NCBI GenBank assembly: GCA_028285245.1
Contig: JANQPY010000040.1
Span: 1-32,256, forward strand
DNA: 32,256 nucleotides
Direction of reading: 5' to 3'
Source of the DNA: Gammaproteobacteria bacterium
GTDB lineage: Bacteria; Pseudomonadota; Gammaproteobacteria; Steroidobacterales; GCA-2729495
Within the stretch, counting starts at the first letter, position 1. Each line of letters opens with the position of its first letter. The translations under genes and the position numbers were made by a program. The notes under the pieces were generated by a model. That model did no database searches. It saw only the letters and a list, made by a program, of their open reading frames with translations, and had not been told where the DNA came from. Positions 8,236 to 15,206 of this stretch are shown here, piece by piece.

Positions 8236-10431
8236 TCAGTAGCTGAGAATACCACGGTTAAGCAGATCAGCCGCCGCCGTACCCGGGTCACCGAAGCCTT
8301 TGAGAATGATCTGAAAACCAAACGACGTGTCGGCTTCACCGTTGCGGCGCACCACCGTCCTGCGCCAGGTACCGCGAATTGCCCAGCAGCAGGTTTCATA
8401 CTCCATGGCGGCAAACTGTTCCAGAGGATTCTTACTCTCCAACGAATAGTTATAGCGTCCAACAAAGTTCCAGCGCTCCGTAAGCGGCCAGGCGACTGCG
8501 ATATCGGCCTCGTCAAAGGAGTCGCGCCGGAAGCGGTAGCCAAGGCTCACGAGGCTGCGGGCGTCTTTCTGGTAAGTCACCGTTGCCTGGGTGCGCTGCG
8601 TTTCGCTCTGGTCGTTGTCCCACTGGAATGCACCGCTCACGGCCCAGTTGCGGGAGATGCGCGCGCTTAGCTCCGCGATGTAGTCGGAGCTATTGCGGGT
8701 ATCTGGAGAGTCGCCTGGCAGCGTTACATCCTGTGTGGAAAGGTATTGAAGCTGGCCCATGGTCAGGCGCAGCCTCTCTGTACCTGATTCGGAATCCAGA
8801 ATTCTTGACGTCAGACCGATGCTGACCTGATTGGTATCGGCTATGCGGTCGCGGCCAATGAACCGATTGGTTCTGAACAGCTGGATGATATTGAGATCCG
8901 GTTCGATCGTATCGAAAACCGGCAGGTTGTCCTGGTCGCGAAACGGTATGTACGTGTAGAACAGCCGCGGCTCAAGGGTGACAACCAGATCAGATTCGGA
9001 GAAGTACCGCTCAAAACTGGTTTGTAAATCAACGCTCAGCAGGGGGAGCGTTCTGGTAGGCGCGTCTTCCTGCCCGGCAGCGGTGTTGCTCAGCGCATAG
9101 CGCGTGTGATCAAGACTCGCGCTGGGCGTGAGGCGGAAGATGAACCAGTCTATTGGCAGCGACACCGTCGGCGTTATATGCGCACGGGCACCGGTCACGC
9201 CAAGGTTTCGCTCGAAATAGGTTGCCCCGGCCTCGATTTCGTAGCTGAGCCCAAACAGGCCATCAGGATCCATACCGGTAACGGCAATTTCCGGCAAGCG
9301 CGCGTAGGGCCGGTCCACGCGCAGGATATTCGGATCGATGGTTTGATAGTTTTCGATCAGGAATCGCGCTGACCAGGGGCCGTTGAAGAATTGCGCCTCA
9401 AGAATGCGCGGCAGGTGCGTCTGGCTGGTCTCGTCCAGGCCCTGGCCAAAATCCTCGAAATACTCGCTATCCGACGCGTTTGCAAAGTCGATATCAGCGC
9501 GCCAGCCGAGGGGAAGATACGACTGCTGCCGGTACTTCAGCAGACTTCTGTCTGTGCCGGCGACATCGTCGCTACCGAGAAACTCGGCATCTAAAACACC
9601 GCTGTGGCGCGCTGTCAGGTAGCGAAACTCGGTGCCCATCTGCACACCGCGCCGGCTCATAAGGCGAGGCCGGAGCGTCGCGTCCAGATTGGGCGCAATG
9701 TTCCAATACCAGGGCACGGTCAGGTCAAAGCCACGCTGACCGCTGCTGCCGATATCCGGCGCGAGCAGGCCTGACTTGCGCCGGTTCGATACCGGATAGG
9801 TGAAGTATGGCAAGTACATTACCGGTACGCCTTTCACTTCAAACTTGGCATCCCGCGCTGTGCCGTAGCCGGTTTCCTGATCAACCTCTATTTTTCTGGC
9901 GCGCAGCAGCCAATCGTCCTTACCTTCCGGGCAGGACGTGTACGTCACATTGCGCATCTCCAGATCGCCATTGCCGGCCACCGCGACGGAGTCTGCGGAG
10001 CCCCGCGCCGGTATCGACCAGATCTGAAACTCTGCGCCGTCAAAGCTGGCGCTGCGGTCCTTGCGGTCGAAGCTGGCCCCGTCACCAACCAACCGGGTTT
10101 CCGCATCGCGATACTCGACGTCGCCTGAGACTTTGACCTGTTCAGTATCGAAATCGTAGGTGGCGTCGCTGGCGGTCAGGTAACGGTCGCCACTGCGCAG
10201 AACAATGTCGTCGCTGAAGTTCGCGGTGCCGTCGAGCAGAACCTCTGCCGCTCCGCTAAGGATTTCCAGCTCGCCGTCAGCCGGCGGCGGGTCGGTGATA
10301 GGGATCGGGAACGGCGGCTGACTGATGGAGCAGCCGCCCCAGTCGGTATTCGCAATCTGGGCCATGGCATGCAGCGGCAGTGCGGCCCCTGCAACCAGGG
10401 CGATAGAGAGTTTGATCGACGCGCCGCGCAA
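8236..10431 (-). CDS. lptD: LPS-assembly protein LptD
   Basis: LptD forms the outer-membrane beta-barrel that, with LptE, inserts lipopolysaccharide into the outer leaflet. The 731-residue protein has a signal peptide (SIALVAGAALPLHAMAQ), an LptA-like beta-jellyroll near residues 50-160, and a long barrel. There are four cysteines, Cys34, Cys167, Cys681 and Cys682, the arrangement that forms the two non-consecutive disulfides needed for function in E. coli. The start is TTG at 10431: an in-frame stop lies three codons upstream, and a GAGGAAG ribosome-binding site precedes it by four bases. It heads the operon with surA, its own chaperone, immediately downstream. Certain, apart from the start codon, which is very likely. 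Confidence 0.96.
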   Translation of the reverse strand: MRGASIKLSIALVAGAALPLHAMAQIANTDWGGCSISQPPFPIPITDPPPADGELEILSGAAEVLLDGTANFSDDIVLRSGDRYLTASDATYDFDTEQVKVSGDVEYRDAETRLVGDGASFDRKDRSASFDGAEFQIWSIPARGSADSVAVAGNGDLEMRNVTYTSCPEGKDDWLLRARKIEVDQETGYGTARDAKFEVKGVPVMYLPYFTYPVSNRRKSGLLAPDIGSSGQRGFDLTVPWYWNIAPNLDATLRPRLMSRRGVQMGTEFRYLTARHSGVLDAEFLGSDDVAGTDRSLLKYRQQSYLPLGWRADIDFANASDSEYFEDFGQGLDETSQTHLPRILEAQFFNGPWSARFLIENYQTIDPNILRVDRPYARLPEIAVTGMDPDGLFGLSYEIEAGATYFERNLGVTGARAHITPTVSLPIDWFIFRLTPSASLDHTRYALSNTAAGQEDAPTRTLPLLSVDLQTSFERYFSESDLVVTLEPRLFYTYIPFRDQDNLPVFDTIEPDLNIIQLFRTNRFIGRDRIADTNQVSIGLTSRILDSESGTERLRLTMGQLQYLSTQDVTLPGDSPDTRNSSDYIAELSARISRNWAVSGAFQWDNDQSETQRTQATVTYQKDARSLVSLGYRFRRDSFDEADIAVAWPLTERWNFVGRYNYSLESKNPLEQFAAMEYETCCWAIRGTWRRTVVRRNGEADTSFGFQIILKGFGDPGTAAADLLNRGILSY

Positions 10432-10435
10432 TGCA

Positions 10436-10442
10436 CTTCCTC
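10436..10442 (-). promoter_or_regulatory. Shine-Dalgarno sequence for the lptD TTG start
   Basis: GAGGAAG lies four bases upstream of TTG 10431 on the minus strand. With the in-frame TGA at 10443-10441 it fixes the start. Confidence 0.65.
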
Positions 10443-10458
10443 ACCAGATCGCCGCCGG

Positions 10459-10486
10459 ATTATATGCGTAGTTCACCTGCTGTCTG
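10459..10486 (-). promoter_or_regulatory. Sigma70-like promoter of the lptD-apaH operon
   Basis: On the minus strand a perfect TATAAT (10464-10459) is preceded by CAGACA (10486-10481, four of six -35 matches) with 16 bases between. The predicted transcript start is about 20 bases before the lptD start codon. No good sigmaE-type promoter was seen, although lptD and surA are under sigmaE control in E. coli. Confidence 0.6.
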
Positions 10487-10542
10487 ACGGAACGCAGTAA
10501 AAAAGGTGGATATGGGCTGCTGAGTTATCGACAATCTCAGCG

Positions 10543-11250
10543 GTGGATGCACCACATACACCCGCTCGCGCCATGATTCTCGCTGCTGGCCACGGCACGC
10601 GGATGCGCGAGCTGACGCACGAGCGGCCTAAAGCACTGGTGCAGCTCGGTGGTCGGCCGCTGTTAGCTCACTGCCTGGGTTCACTGGCCGCGGCGGGTCT
10701 TGACCATTGCGTCATCAATTTAGGGAGGCACGGTCAGCAGGTCAGGGCTTTCCTGGCCGACGGGGCTGGACCGGACGTCAGCGTTACTTTCAGCGACGAG
10801 GGCGATGATCCGTTGGAGACCGGCGGCGGCATCCTCAAGGCGCTGCCGTTGCTGGCGGGCGGCCCTTTTTGGGTTGCCAATGCCGACGTGTATTCGCAGT
10901 TCCAGTTTCGTGAGCCGGTCCTGCCTGCCGGGACACTCGCCCATCTCATTCTTGTGCCCAATCCTGAACATAATCCAGACGGCGATTTTTGCCTGATCGA
11001 TGGCCGCGTTGCCGCCGCTGGCGCCGACCGTTTGACGTACAGCGGCATCAGCATTCTGTCGCCGCAGCTATTTGCCGGCACCTCGCCGGGGCGCTTTCCG
11101 CTGGCACCTTTGCTTGATTCGGCGATCGCCGCAGGCATGGTGAGCGGCGAGCTGTTTACCGGAGTATGGATCGACGTAGGCACACCCGAGCGGCTTGCCG
11201 AGGCAGAGGCCATTCTGGCAGGCGAGGTCTCCGGCTACACATCGCGGTAG
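10543..11250 (+). CDS. murU: N-acetylmuramate alpha-1-phosphate uridylyltransferase (MurU-like nucleotidyltransferase)
   Basis: A 235-residue sugar-1-phosphate nucleotidyltransferase. It has the N-terminal nucleotide-binding segment AMILAAGHGTRMRELT followed by ERPKALVQLGGRPLL, the metal-binding ANADVYSQF, and the C-terminal WIDVGTPERLAEAEAIL. In Pseudomonas MurU makes UDP-MurNAc in a fosfomycin-insensitive peptidoglycan recycling route and lies beside lptD after amgK. Here it is divergent from lptD, and the kinase gene amgK, which supplies its substrate, is absent between them. The start could be GTG 10543 or ATG 10573; the GTG leaves residues before the MILAAG core, as in homologues. A related mannose-1-phosphate guanylyltransferase role cannot be excluded. 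Its last 16 bases overlap the convergent GNAT gene. Confidence 0.82.
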   Translation: MDAPHTPARAMILAAGHGTRMRELTHERPKALVQLGGRPLLAHCLGSLAAAGLDHCVINLGRHGQQVRAFLADGAGPDVSVTFSDEGDDPLETGGGILKALPLLAGGPFWVANADVYSQFQFREPVLPAGTLAHLILVPNPEHNPDGDFCLIDGRVAAAGADRLTYSGISILSPQLFAGTSPGRFPLAPLLDSAIAAGMVSGELFTGVWIDVGTPERLAEAEAILAGEVSGYTSR

Positions 11251-11768
11251 CGTGCGACTCCACTGATACCGCGCATGGTGGTCGCGTCGAGGATATTCAC
11301 CATAAAGCTCTCGTCCGGAATACCTTCCCACTGACAACGCAGGCCGTGAGATGAGCCTCTCTCAAAGCCCAGTTGCGGATAGTAGCCGGGTAGCCCGACG
11401 ACGATGACGAAAGGGCAGTGCTGTCTTGCGAGTCTCCGCAGGCCGGCCCCGGTGAGTAACTTACCAATGCCGCGTCGCTGGTAGTCCGGCAGAACCGCCA
11501 GTTCTCCCAGTCCCATCCCGGCAAGCTGTTGGCTGCGGGTTTCAACCATGACGGGGCTGAAGAAAATATGGCCAACCACGGTGCCCGCCTGTTCCGCGAC
11601 CAGTGAGAGCACATCGTTGGCCCCTTCACGCAGGCGATCGAATGCTGGAGTGCCGCCGCCTTCACCAAAGGCGGCCGCGTTGATTCGTCTTATTGCAGCC
11701 CGATCCCCCGGCCGGTCCTGCAGGCGAATGGCGGTTTCCGGTTCGCCATCGGCATTCGCTGGCGTCAT
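11235..11768 (-). CDS. GNAT family N-acetyltransferase (YhbS-like)
   Basis: A GCN5-related acetyltransferase of about 177 residues. The acetyl-CoA binding motif A is clear: LGELAVLPDYQRRGIGKLL, with the Q/RxxGxG/A loop. The GTVVGHIFFSPV strand and FVIVVGLPGYYPQLGFERG segment are typical of the YhbS subgroup (COG3153). The substrate is unknown. The start is either ATG 11768, used here, or GTG 11777; neither has a strong ribosome-binding site. Its 3' end overlaps that of murU by 16 bases on the opposite strand, so the two transcripts are complementary at their ends. Confidence 0.85.
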   Translation of the reverse strand: MTPANADGEPETAIRLQDRPGDRAAIRRINAAAFGEGGGTPAFDRLREGANDVLSLVAEQAGTVVGHIFFSPVMVETRSQQLAGMGLGELAVLPDYQRRGIGKLLTGAGLRRLARQHCPFVIVVGLPGYYPQLGFERGSSHGLRCQWEGIPDESFMVNILDATTMRGISGVARYRDV

Positions 11769-11861
11769 AAGCAGCACACTTAAGTGACCGAGTTCTCAGT
11801 CTAGCGGTTTGTCGCTTGCCCCTGAATCCGACGGTGGCATTCTCGCGAACTCCCAGCTAAC

Positions 11862-11888
11862 CCAGAGGTGTTGCTGTTCGGCCTCTGG
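11862..11888 (+). other. Leader hairpin upstream of the small secreted protein gene
   Basis: CCAGAGG (11862-11868) and CCTCTGG (11882-11888) form a perfect 7-bp stem with a 13-base loop, ending 32 bases before the ATG at 11921. No T-tract follows. If the promoter lies upstream this is a 5' leader structure; it could equally be an operator-like dyad. Confidence 0.4.
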
Positions 11889-11906
11889 CACAAGCGAACA
11901 AGTGCG

Positions 11907-11913
11907 AAAGGAG
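11907..11913 (+). promoter_or_regulatory. Strong Shine-Dalgarno sequence of the small secreted protein gene
   Basis: AAAGGAG lies 7 bases upstream of ATG 11921, among the best ribosome-binding sites in the window. It supports this short, unrecognised gene as real. Confidence 0.7.
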
Positions 11914-11920
11914 TAAGGCA

Positions 11921-12250
11921 ATGAAGCATAAGGGAAGTTTTATCTTGGCCGCGGCGTTGGTGGGTTCCGGCTTTGCCGGTGTTGCGAATGCGGCCCCCCA
12001 GGAGCGGGCGATCGAGGCCTGCAAGGTGGCCATCGCCGAGTCAGTGAATCAGGAAGAAGTTAACGCCCGGCTAAAGCGCGTCAAGTCGCGTGGCAACAGC
12101 TACGAAGTGTGGCTGAACGTGCGGTCAACCGACACGCCCCAGCGCAGCTATTGCCTGCTACGCAGCGGCGAAGTGGAGCAGCTGGTGATGCAGGACGGCC
12201 GCTGGTCCGGCACCCGCCCGCGTCGTCCGGACACCGTCGAGGTTGGCTAA
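11921..12250 (+). CDS. Small secreted protein of unknown function
   Basis: I do not recognise a named family. The 109-residue product starts with a clear signal peptide (KHK, then a hydrophobic stretch, ending VANAA around residue 24-25), so the mature protein of about 85 residues should be periplasmic. The mature part has exactly two cysteines, Cys34 (IEACKVAI) and Cys78 (RSYCLLR), able to form one disulfide, and a central segment GNSYEVWLNVRSTD followed by an EVEQLVMQDGRW strand that suggests a small beta-sheet. The C terminus is basic and proline-rich. It has its own strong ribosome-binding site and a leader hairpin. Its stop codon overlaps the lipB stop on the other strand. Coding is likely because of the signal peptide and ribosome-binding site. 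Confidence 0.78.
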   Translation: MKHKGSFILAAALVGSGFAGVANAAPQERAIEACKVAIAESVNQEEVNARLKRVKSRGNSYEVWLNVRSTDTPQRSYCLLRSGEVEQLVMQDGRWSGTRPRRPDTVEVG

Positions 12251-12867
12251 GACTTAGTTAGCTGCTCAATCAGCTGCGGACACAAATCGGCGCTCACTGT
12301 CCCGACATCGGCAGGACCGCCGTGATCCCGGATCTGCGTAACCCGCAGATCGGAGAAGCCGCAGGGGTTGATGCGATTAAAGGGCTCCAGGTCCATTGCC
12401 ACGTTTAACGCGAGGCCATGGTAACTGGAGCCCTTTTTTATGCGCAGCCCCAGGCTCGCGATTTTTTCTCCCCCGACGTACACGCCTGGCGCATCGCGGC
12501 GCGCCTCCGCATGAATGCCGTAACCGTGCAGTGTCCGGATAACCGCAGTCTCAAGGGAGCACACCAGGTCGCGTATGCTTAAGCGTGCGCGGCGCACGTC
12601 CAGCAGCACATAGACCACGAGCTGACCGGGTCCGTGATAGGTCACCTGTCCACCACGGTCGGCCTGCACGACCGGGATGTCGCCGGCGTGTTTCACGTGC
12701 TGAGGATCGCCGTTTAAGCCTAGTGTGAACACCGGCGAGTGCTGCAGACACCAGAGCTCGTCGGCGGACTCTGGCCCCCGCGCGTCCGTAAAGCGCTGCA
12801 TCGCAGTGAATGCGGTGTCGTAGTCAACGACGCCTAAGTTCTTTACCCGCAGGTCTGGGCGGGGCAT
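12247..12867 (-). CDS. lipB: Lipoyl(octanoyl) transferase
   Basis: LipB moves the octanoyl group from octanoyl-ACP to the lipoyl domains of 2-oxoacid dehydrogenases and GcvH. The 206-residue protein carries the catalytic Cys169 (NPCGFSDLRVTQ) and Lys135 (GGEKIASLGLR), at the same numbers as in E. coli LipB, and the RGGQVTYHGPGQLVVYVL signature. The start is ATG at 12867, 27 bases after ybeD. It is the last gene of the mre-mrd-dac-lip cluster. lipA, which often follows, is absent here: the neighbour is a convergent secreted-protein gene whose stop codon overlaps this one. Certain. Confidence 0.97.
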   Translation of the reverse strand: MPRPDLRVKNLGVVDYDTAFTAMQRFTDARGPESADELWCLQHSPVFTLGLNGDPQHVKHAGDIPVVQADRGGQVTYHGPGQLVVYVLLDVRRARLSIRDLVCSLETAVIRTLHGYGIHAEARRDAPGVYVGGEKIASLGLRIKKGSSYHGLALNVAMDLEPFNRINPCGFSDLRVTQIRDHGGPADVGTVSADLCPQLIEQLTKS

Positions 12868-12894
12868 GCGGTTACTCGGGGGCAGGCTGCTGGC

Positions 12895-13167
12895 TCATAG
12901 CGCCAGCAACACGCGGCTGCTGTTCGTTAGATTTCGGTAAATGGCATCCAGCTGCTCGCGGTTTTCCGCGGTTACGGTCACCGTAACCGAGAGGAAGCGC
13001 CCGCCGCTGCTCGGTTTAACGCGCATATCGTCGTGCGGAATAGTGCCGACCACCGCGCCCACCAGCTCGAGCACGTGCGCTGGAAACCCTTCGGCATCCC
13101 GGCCCATCGCCTTAATGGGAAATCGGCACGGAAATTCGAAAAGCTGATCTGCGTCATGGTCGGCCAT
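12895..13167 (-). CDS. ybeD: YbeD family protein (DUF493)
   Basis: A 90-residue ferredoxin-like-fold protein of the DUF493/YbeD family, recognised by LFEFPCRFPIKAMG at the N terminus and SVTVTVTAENREQLDAIYRNL near the C terminus. In E. coli ybeD sits between dacA and lipB, as here, and its function is unknown, with an ACT-like regulatory fold suggested for it. The chosen ATG (13167) has a GAGA site nine bases upstream and overlaps the end of dat by 14 bases. An in-frame ATG at 13182 would add five residues and is not excluded. Confidence 0.9.
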   Translation of the reverse strand: MADHDADQLFEFPCRFPIKAMGRDAEGFPAHVLELVGAVVGTIPHDDMRVKPSSGGRFLSVTVTVTAENREQLDAIYRNLTNSSRVLLAL

Positions 13168-13999
13168 ACTTGTAATTCTCATACAGCGCCGCAACCTTTT
13201 TCCAGATGGGCCCGGGCTGTCCGTTGCCAACCGCGTTGCCATCCAGCTGCAGCACCGGGGCGATGCCTCGCAGGGCGGCCGTTACCCAGATTTCATCTGC
13301 CGCGCGCAGCCGTTCGACTGAGACGGATTCTTCGACGCAAGTGATGCCAGCACCGGTGGCCAGCTCCACGACGAGATCTGTGGTTGTGCCCGGCAGAATC
13401 TCCTCACCATTGGGCCGGCGGATCAGCGCGTTGTTTTCCACCACGATCACCGAGCTGCTCGCGCCTTCGGTTACCTGGCCCTGCCAGATCAATATGGCCT
13501 CCTGGCAGCCCGCAGCCTCGGCGCTCTGACGAGCGAGTACATTGGCCAGCAGGGCCGTCGCCTTGATGTCGCAACGCCCCCAGCGCGAGTCGTCAACTGT
13601 TATTGCAGAGATCCCGCGGCTTGGTGGCGGCGCCGGCGTTGCCATCCCGAACACGGTGGGCATCAATCCCGCCGGTGGATTGTGATCGCGGCCCTGGTCG
13701 GCGCCGCGGCTAACCTGCAGGTAGACGCCTACGTCGCCGTCCGAATTGCGCTGGGAAAGCTGCTTAACCACGTCGGCCCAAGCTGCTTCGGTCAGCGGGT
13801 CATCAATACCGAGCTCGCCAAGGCTTGCGTGCAGCCGCTCAAGATGTGCCTCCAGCAGCAGTGGTCGCCCGGCGAAAACAGGGATCATTTCGTAGACCGC
13901 GTCGCCAAACAGGAAGCCGCGATCCAGCGGCGACAGCCGTGCTTCGTTTAACGGCAGAAACTCGCCGTTCAGATAGACGACCGGCAGCACCTCACCCAC
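13154..13999 (-). CDS. dat: D-amino acid (D-alanine) aminotransferase
   Basis: A fold-type IV PLP transaminase of 281 residues that interconverts D-alanine with other D-amino acids and 2-oxoacids. Diagnostic features are YLNGEFLPLNEARLSPLDRG, GFLFGDAVYEMIPV, and the PLP-binding Lys146 in CDIKATALL, aligned with Lys145 of Bacillus D-AAT. The GEEILPGTTTDLVVELA segment binds the cofactor phosphate. The start is GTG 13999, with GGAG ten bases upstream. It lies between dacA and ybeD, so it could reuse the D-alanine released by DacA. A branched-chain transaminase or aminodeoxychorismate lyase is less likely given context and motifs. It needs PLP, made through PdxA. Confidence 0.9.
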   Translation of the reverse strand: MGEVLPVVYLNGEFLPLNEARLSPLDRGFLFGDAVYEMIPVFAGRPLLLEAHLERLHASLGELGIDDPLTEAAWADVVKQLSQRNSDGDVGVYLQVSRGADQGRDHNPPAGLMPTVFGMATPAPPPSRGISAITVDDSRWGRCDIKATALLANVLARQSAEAAGCQEAILIWQGQVTEGASSSVIVVENNALIRRPNGEEILPGTTTDLVVELATGAGITCVEESVSVERLRAADEIWVTAALRGIAPVLQLDGNAVGNGQPGPIWKKVAALYENYKYGRP

Positions 14000-14018
14000 G
14001 TGCCCGACACTCCGGCAA

Positions 14019-15155
14019 CTATTCGAACCACAGCAGAACGGAGTCGCGCGCTTGCTGCCAAAGTGAGCCTACCGGCACGGAGTTCATCGCAAACAGATTG
14101 GCCTCCGCCAGCGTCTTCTCCGCAAGGTTCACGCGCAGGGTGCCCAGCTGGCTATCGGGCTCCACTGGCGCAACCAGCCGGTCCGGCAGATCCAGCTCCG
14201 CCTGGAGCTGATCGTAACTGCCGCGTGGAATGGTCACATAAATGTCCTGGCGGACTGACAGGCCAGCAAGCTCCTGATCGCCTTTCCACACCCGGGCTGC
14301 GGTTATTTCGTCGCCCGCCGGATAGACCAGCCGCGTCTCAAAAAAGCGAAAGCCGTAGTTCAGCAGAGCCTGCGAGTCGTTCGCTCTTGCGGTTGGGCTC
14401 TTGGTGCCCAGCACCACGCTAATTAGCCGCATGTCACCGCGCTTGGCCGACGATACCAGGCAATAGCCCGCCGCATCGGTCATGCCCGTCTTCATGCCGT
14501 CGACACTATCGTCACGCCACAACAGGGCATTGCGATTTTTTTGTGTGATGCCGTTGTAGGTGTATTCGCGCTGCGAATACCAGCGGTAATATTCCGGGAA
14601 CTCCAGGATGATGGCTCGCGCAAGCCTGGCAATGTCCGCAGCGGTGGACTTGTGGTCCTTGTGCGGCAGGCCAGTGCTGTTCTCAAAGTTGGAGCTGAAC
14701 ATACCCAGCTCAGCCGCTTTCTGATTCATCAGCTCGGCAAAGGTCGATTCGCTGCCGGCGACGTATTCAGCCAGCGCGACGCTGGCGTCGTTACCGGACT
14801 GCACAATCATCCCCTGCAGCAGGTCTTCGACAGTGACGCGGGTATTCACCTCGATGAACATTCGGGAGCCCGGCGTACGCCAGGCCTTCTCGCTCACCGG
14901 CACCTGGTCCTCAAGCTTTATCGTGCCGTCCTCAAGAGACTTAAACACCACGTAGGCGGTCATCAGCTTCGTGATGCTGGCCGGTTCCAGGTGAGTGTCC
15001 GCCTCGTTCGCAGCGAGAATCTGGCCGCTCGCCTGATCCATGAGCAGATACCCGCGGGCACCCACGTTCGGAGCAGATGGAACCGGCGCCTGAGCCGCAG
15101 CGGTGTTTACAGCGATCAGCAGGCAAATCAGCAAAGTGCGCACAAAAAATTGCAT
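14019..15155 (-). CDS. dacA: D-alanyl-D-alanine carboxypeptidase (PBP5/6 family)
   Basis: DacA removes the terminal D-Ala from peptidoglycan pentapeptides in the periplasm. From ATG 15155 it has 378 residues, with a signal peptide (TLLICLLIAVNTAAAQA), the catalytic Ser60-Ile-Thr-Lys63 box (EPASITKLMTAYVV), the SGN motif (QSGNDASVALAEY) and the KTG motif (DGMKTGMTDAAGYCL). A PBP5 C-terminal beta domain follows, and the end (WQQARDSVLLWFE) fits the amphipathic membrane anchor. A TTG at 15173 is possible but would lie close to the upstream hairpin. It sits downstream of rlpA, as in E. coli. Confidence 0.96.
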   Translation of the reverse strand: MQFFVRTLLICLLIAVNTAAAQAPVPSAPNVGARGYLLMDQASGQILAANEADTHLEPASITKLMTAYVVFKSLEDGTIKLEDQVPVSEKAWRTPGSRMFIEVNTRVTVEDLLQGMIVQSGNDASVALAEYVAGSESTFAELMNQKAAELGMFSSNFENSTGLPHKDHKSTAADIARLARAIILEFPEYYRWYSQREYTYNGITQKNRNALLWRDDSVDGMKTGMTDAAGYCLVSSAKRGDMRLISVVLGTKSPTARANDSQALLNYGFRFFETRLVYPAGDEITAARVWKGDQELAGLSVRQDIYVTIPRGSYDQLQAELDLPDRLVAPVEPDSQLGTLRVNLAEKTLAEANLFAMNSVPVGSLWQQARDSVLLWFE

Positions 15156-15176
15156 GGCTAAGCCCCAATACAAGAT

Positions 15177-15202
15177 CTCGCCGGCTCCCTTCAGCCGGCG
15201 AG
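15177..15202 (-). terminator. Perfect 10-bp hairpin between rlpA and dacA
   Basis: CTCGCCGGCT and AGCCGGCGAG pair perfectly around a 6-base loop, beginning four bases after the rlpA stop codon. On the transcribed (minus) strand the stem is followed by ATCTTGTATT, which is only partly T-rich; on the + strand TTGTTT follows. It is probably a partial terminator or an mRNA 3'-end stabiliser that divides the mre-mrd-rlpA part of the cluster from dacA-dat-ybeD-lipB. Confidence 0.6.
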
Positions 15203-15206
15203 TTGT

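Noticed and set aside
8217..8543. Upstream extension of the surA frame to 8543
   Set aside because: It would overlap lptD by about 300 bases and bury the signal peptide. ATG 8216 gives the normal SurA N terminus.
14541..15161. 206-codon plus-strand frame antisense to dacA
   Set aside because: dacA on the minus strand has all three penicillin-binding motifs; the plus frame has no recognisable features.
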